A DNA stretch of 64,000 nucleotides from Leisingera aquaemixtae. GTDB taxonomy: Bacteria; Pseudomonadota; Alphaproteobacteria; Rhodobacterales; Rhodobacteraceae. This document shows positions 61,830-64,000 of the stretch, one piece after another. The DNA lies in assembly GCF_019801145.1 (NCBI RefSeq), contig NZ_JAHVJQ010000001.1, forward strand, positions 744,001 through 808,000, in the 5' to 3' direction. A program made the translations under genes and the position numbers. Numbering within the stretch: position 1 is the first letter of the stretch; every line of letters begins with the position of its first letter. The notes under the pieces were generated by a model. It had not been told where the DNA came from. It was given only the letters and a program-made list of their open reading frames with translations, and did not search any database.

Positions 61830-64000
61830 TCTGCTTCTCTCCATCCTTATCGTAGAAGACCGGGTCAACGATCTTGGCTTTGTAGGTCTTGCCGTCAGTG
61901 CCCGGGAACTCGATCACTTCGCCCATCCGCTTGGGGCCGTGCTTGACCAGGCCCATGGCGATGCCGCGGCCCAGGGTTGCGGAGTGGTAGGTCGAGGTCA
62001 CCCGGCCGATCATGTTGCGCTGGCCGTTGGCGTTGACGCCTTCACCCACCGCATAGGCGCCGTCGGGCAGCACCGAACCGTCGACCGTTTCCAGGCCAAC
62101 CAGCTGCCAGCGGTCCGGATCGACCATGTGCGAACGCTGCTGCGCGCGCTTGCCCAGATAGTCTTCCTTCTTCTTGGACAGTGCCCAGTGCAGCCCCAGA
62201 TCCTGCGGGATCACGGTGCCGTCGGTCTCGTCGCCGATCATGATGAAGCCCTTCTCGGCCCGCAGGATGTGCAGGGTCTCGGTGCCGTAAGGCATGACGC
62301 CGAATTCCTTGCCTGCGTCCATCAGGGCATCCCAGAACGCCTGGCCTTCGGAGGCCGCAACCGCGATCTCGTAGGACAGTTCGCCCGAGAAGGAGATCCG
62401 GTAAGCCCGGGCGTCAAACCCGCCGATCTTGCCGTCACGCCATTCCATGAACGGCAGCGCCTCTTTCGAGACATCCATGCCGCCGCCAGCGGCCGCGTTC
62501 AGCTTTTCCAGCACCTTGCGGGCGTTGGGGCCGACAACGGCGATCTGGGCATACTGCTCAGTCACGTTGGCGACGTAGACCTTCATGTCCCACCATTCGG
62601 TCTGCAGCCACTCTTCCATCCAGCCGTGGATGCGCTCGGCACCGCCGGTGGTGGTATGGCACAGGAAGGTGTCCTCGTCGATGCGGGCAACCACGCCGTC
62701 GTCCATCAGGAAGCCGTTCTCGGTGCACATCAAGCCGTAGCGGCATTTGCCCGGCTTCAGCGTGGACATCATGTTGGTGTACAGCATGTCCAGGAATTTG
62801 CCGGCGTCGGGACCTTTGACGATCAGCTTGCCCAGCGTCGAGGCGTCCAGCAGGCCGAGGTTCTCGCGGGTGTTCTTCACTTCGCGGTTCACCGCGGCAT
62901 GACGGTCCTCGCCCGGTTTGTTGATGGAAAACGGACGGCGCCACTGGCCAACCGGTTCCCAATCCGCGCCGTTCTTGTCGAACCAGTCGTAGATCGGTGT
63001 CTTGCGCACCGGCTGGAAGATCTCGGCCCGTGCCTCGCCAGCGATCGCGCCCAGCGAGATCGGATGGTACGGCGGACGGAAGGTGGTGGTGCCCACCTGC
63101 GGGATTTCGGAGTTCAGGCTGTCGGCCAGAATGGCCAGGCCGTTGATGTTCGAGAGTTTGCCCTGGTCGGTGGCCATGCCCAGCGTGGTGTAACGCTTGG
63201 TGTGCTCGACGCTTTCGTAGCCTTCGCGCGCAGCCAGCTGCACGTCCGACACTTTCACGTCGTTCTGGTAGTCCAGCCAGGACTTCATGCGCAGCTTGAT
63301 GTCCGCCTTGGCAGGCATCAGCCACACTGCTTCCATCTGCGCTTCCGCCTCGGACTCGCCTTTGGCAGCCGCAACGGATTTCGCCGGGAAGCCGGCCGCT
63401 TCGGCTGCTTTTGCACCAGCCGCGGCTGCGTCTTCCAGCAGCGCACCCAGGCCGAACTCGCCGTTTGCGGCACCTGCCGGAACCACAAAGCCGTTGCCGT
63501 CGTGGCCCAGCGGCGGACGGGAGGCATCGGGGCGGAAATTGGCGTTCACCTCGTCCCAGATCAGCTTGCCGCCGCAGTGGGACCACAGGTGGACCACCGG
63601 CGACCAGCCGCCGGACATGGCAACCGCGTCAGCCTGCACGGTCTCGCGGGCACCGCCTTCGCCGTTCTGGGCGCAGATGGCGACCTCGGTCACACATTTG
63701 CCGTCCTTCACCTTGGCGATGGCGCGGCCCAGTTCGACCCGGATGCCCTTTTCGCGGACCGCTTCCATCAGCGCGCCGCCGCCGGTTTCGCGGGTGTCGA
63801 CCACGCGGACCACTTCGACGCCTGCGTCATGCAGCACCAGCGCGGTGCGGTAGGCATCGTCGTTGTTGGTGGCAACCACGACCTTCTGGCCCGGGTTGAT
63901 GCCCCAGTTCACCACATAGTCGCGCATCGAGGCCGCCAGCATCACGCCGGGAACATCGTTGCCTGCAAAGGACAGCGGACGCTCGATCGCACCGGTTGCG
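61822..64000 (-). CDS. soxA: Sarcosine oxidase alpha subunit (5' end outside window)
   Basis: The large subunit, which oxidises sarcosine to glycine and passes the one-carbon unit to tetrahydrofolate. The visible part (about 725 residues) starts within ATGAIERPLSFAGNDVPGVM, the dinucleotide-binding region, and continues through a redox domain to a C-terminal GcvT-like aminomethyltransferase domain (ENGFLMDDGVVARID, FHTTTGG-type sequence CHTTTGGAERIHGWMEEW). Roughly 275 N-terminal residues are missing. It overlaps soxG by eight bases. Confidence 0.96.
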   Translation of the reverse strand, partial: ATGAIERPLSFAGNDVPGVMLAASMRDYVVNWGINPGQKVVVATNNDDAYRTALVLHDAGVEVVRVVDTRETGGGALMEAVREKGIRVELGRAIAKVKDGKCVTEVAICAQNGEGGARETVQADAVAMSGGWSPVVHLWSHCGGKLIWDEVNANFRPDASRPPLGHDGNGFVVPAGAANGEFGLGALLEDAAAAGAKAAEAAGFPAKSVAAAKGESEAEAQMEAVWLMPAKADIKLRMKSWLDYQNDVKVSDVQLAAREGYESVEHTKRYTTLGMATDQGKLSNINGLAILADSLNSEIPQVGTTTFRPPYHPISLGAIAGEARAEIFQPVRKTPIYDWFDKNGADWEPVGQWRRPFSINKPGEDRHAAVNREVKNTRENLGLLDASTLGKLIVKGPDAGKFLDMLYTNMMSTLKPGKCRYGLMCTENGFLMDDGVVARIDEDTFLCHTTTGGAERIHGWMEEWLQTEWWDMKVYVANVTEQYAQIAVVGPNARKVLEKLNAAAGGGMDVSKEALPFMEWRDGKIGGFDARAYRISFSGELSYEIAVAASEGQAFWDALMDAGKEFGVMPYGTETLHILRAEKGFIMIGDETDGTVIPQDLGLHWALSKKKEDYLGKRAQQRSHMVDPDRWQLVGLETVDGSVLPDGAYAVGEGVNANGQRNMIGRVTSTYHSATLGRGIAMGLVKHGPKRMGEVIEFPGTDGKTYKAKIVDPVFYDKDGEKQNV

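Overview
The window looks like chromosomal DNA of a marine alphaproteobacterium of the Rhodobacteraceae, Roseobacter group, with a flavour close to Leisingera/Phaeobacter. The evidence is high GC, the DMSP lyase DddP, heterotetrameric sarcosine oxidase, Rhodobacterales-type Hint and DUF6455 proteins, and the conserved runs yajC-secD-secF...ccmABCDG and yfgM-bamB-der. This placement is inferred from gene content, not from a marker-gene tree. I see no insertion sequence, prophage, CRISPR array or rRNA gene. Most of the window is ordinary core genome, densely packed, with clear rho-independent terminators.

Layout. 1-3 kb: end of rpsR, rplI, a small unknown gene, a lipoprotein transglycosylase and a YqfO-like protein. 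3-7 kb (minus): trigger factor and two related porins, then tRNA-Leu(TAG). 7.5-14.7 kb: a Hint-like protein without its nucleophile, the NAD(P)H-hydrate repair enzyme carrying an in-frame palindromic insertion, the nitrogen pair glnB-glnA, a SnoaL-like protein, an Hsp70-like ATPase and an MltB-type transglycosylase. 15-20.5 kb: a membrane-anchored unknown protein, a heme-dependent N-demethylase-like gene divergent from dddP, a NUDIX hydrolase, a hydrolase-OsmC fusion and a DUF6455 gene behind a candidate Crp/Fnr box. 20.5-29 kb: purB, an isolated fliG homologue, a lipid A-type acyltransferase, a DUF1223 protein and acnA. 29-37 kb: two ABM-type barrels flanking a DOPA-dioxygenase-like gene, then one long minus-strand block, yajC-secD-secF-TauE-Mth938-ccmA-B-C-D-G, for protein export and cytochrome c maturation. 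37-45 kb: SET protein, serS, a helix-hairpin-helix/lysine-rich protein, a desaturase and der-bamB-yfgM. 45-53 kb: an RND efflux pair behind a palindromic operator, and a chemoreceptor. 53-64 kb: an Atm1-type ABC exporter, a LysM protein, LOG, RarD, a host-attachment operon, Fe-type superoxide dismutase, two related exported proteins, and soxA-soxG, with soxA running off the window.

A recurring theme is degradation of methylated compounds: DddP cleaves DMSP, the DUF3445 protein resembles an oxidative N-demethylase, and sarcosine oxidase demethylates sarcosine. The best candidates for something undescribed are the palindromic element inside the NAD(P)H-hydrate epimerase domain, the inverted repeat in the divergent dddP promoter region, the pair of composite hairpin repeats, the ABM/DODA/ABM cluster and the paired two-cysteine exported proteins.
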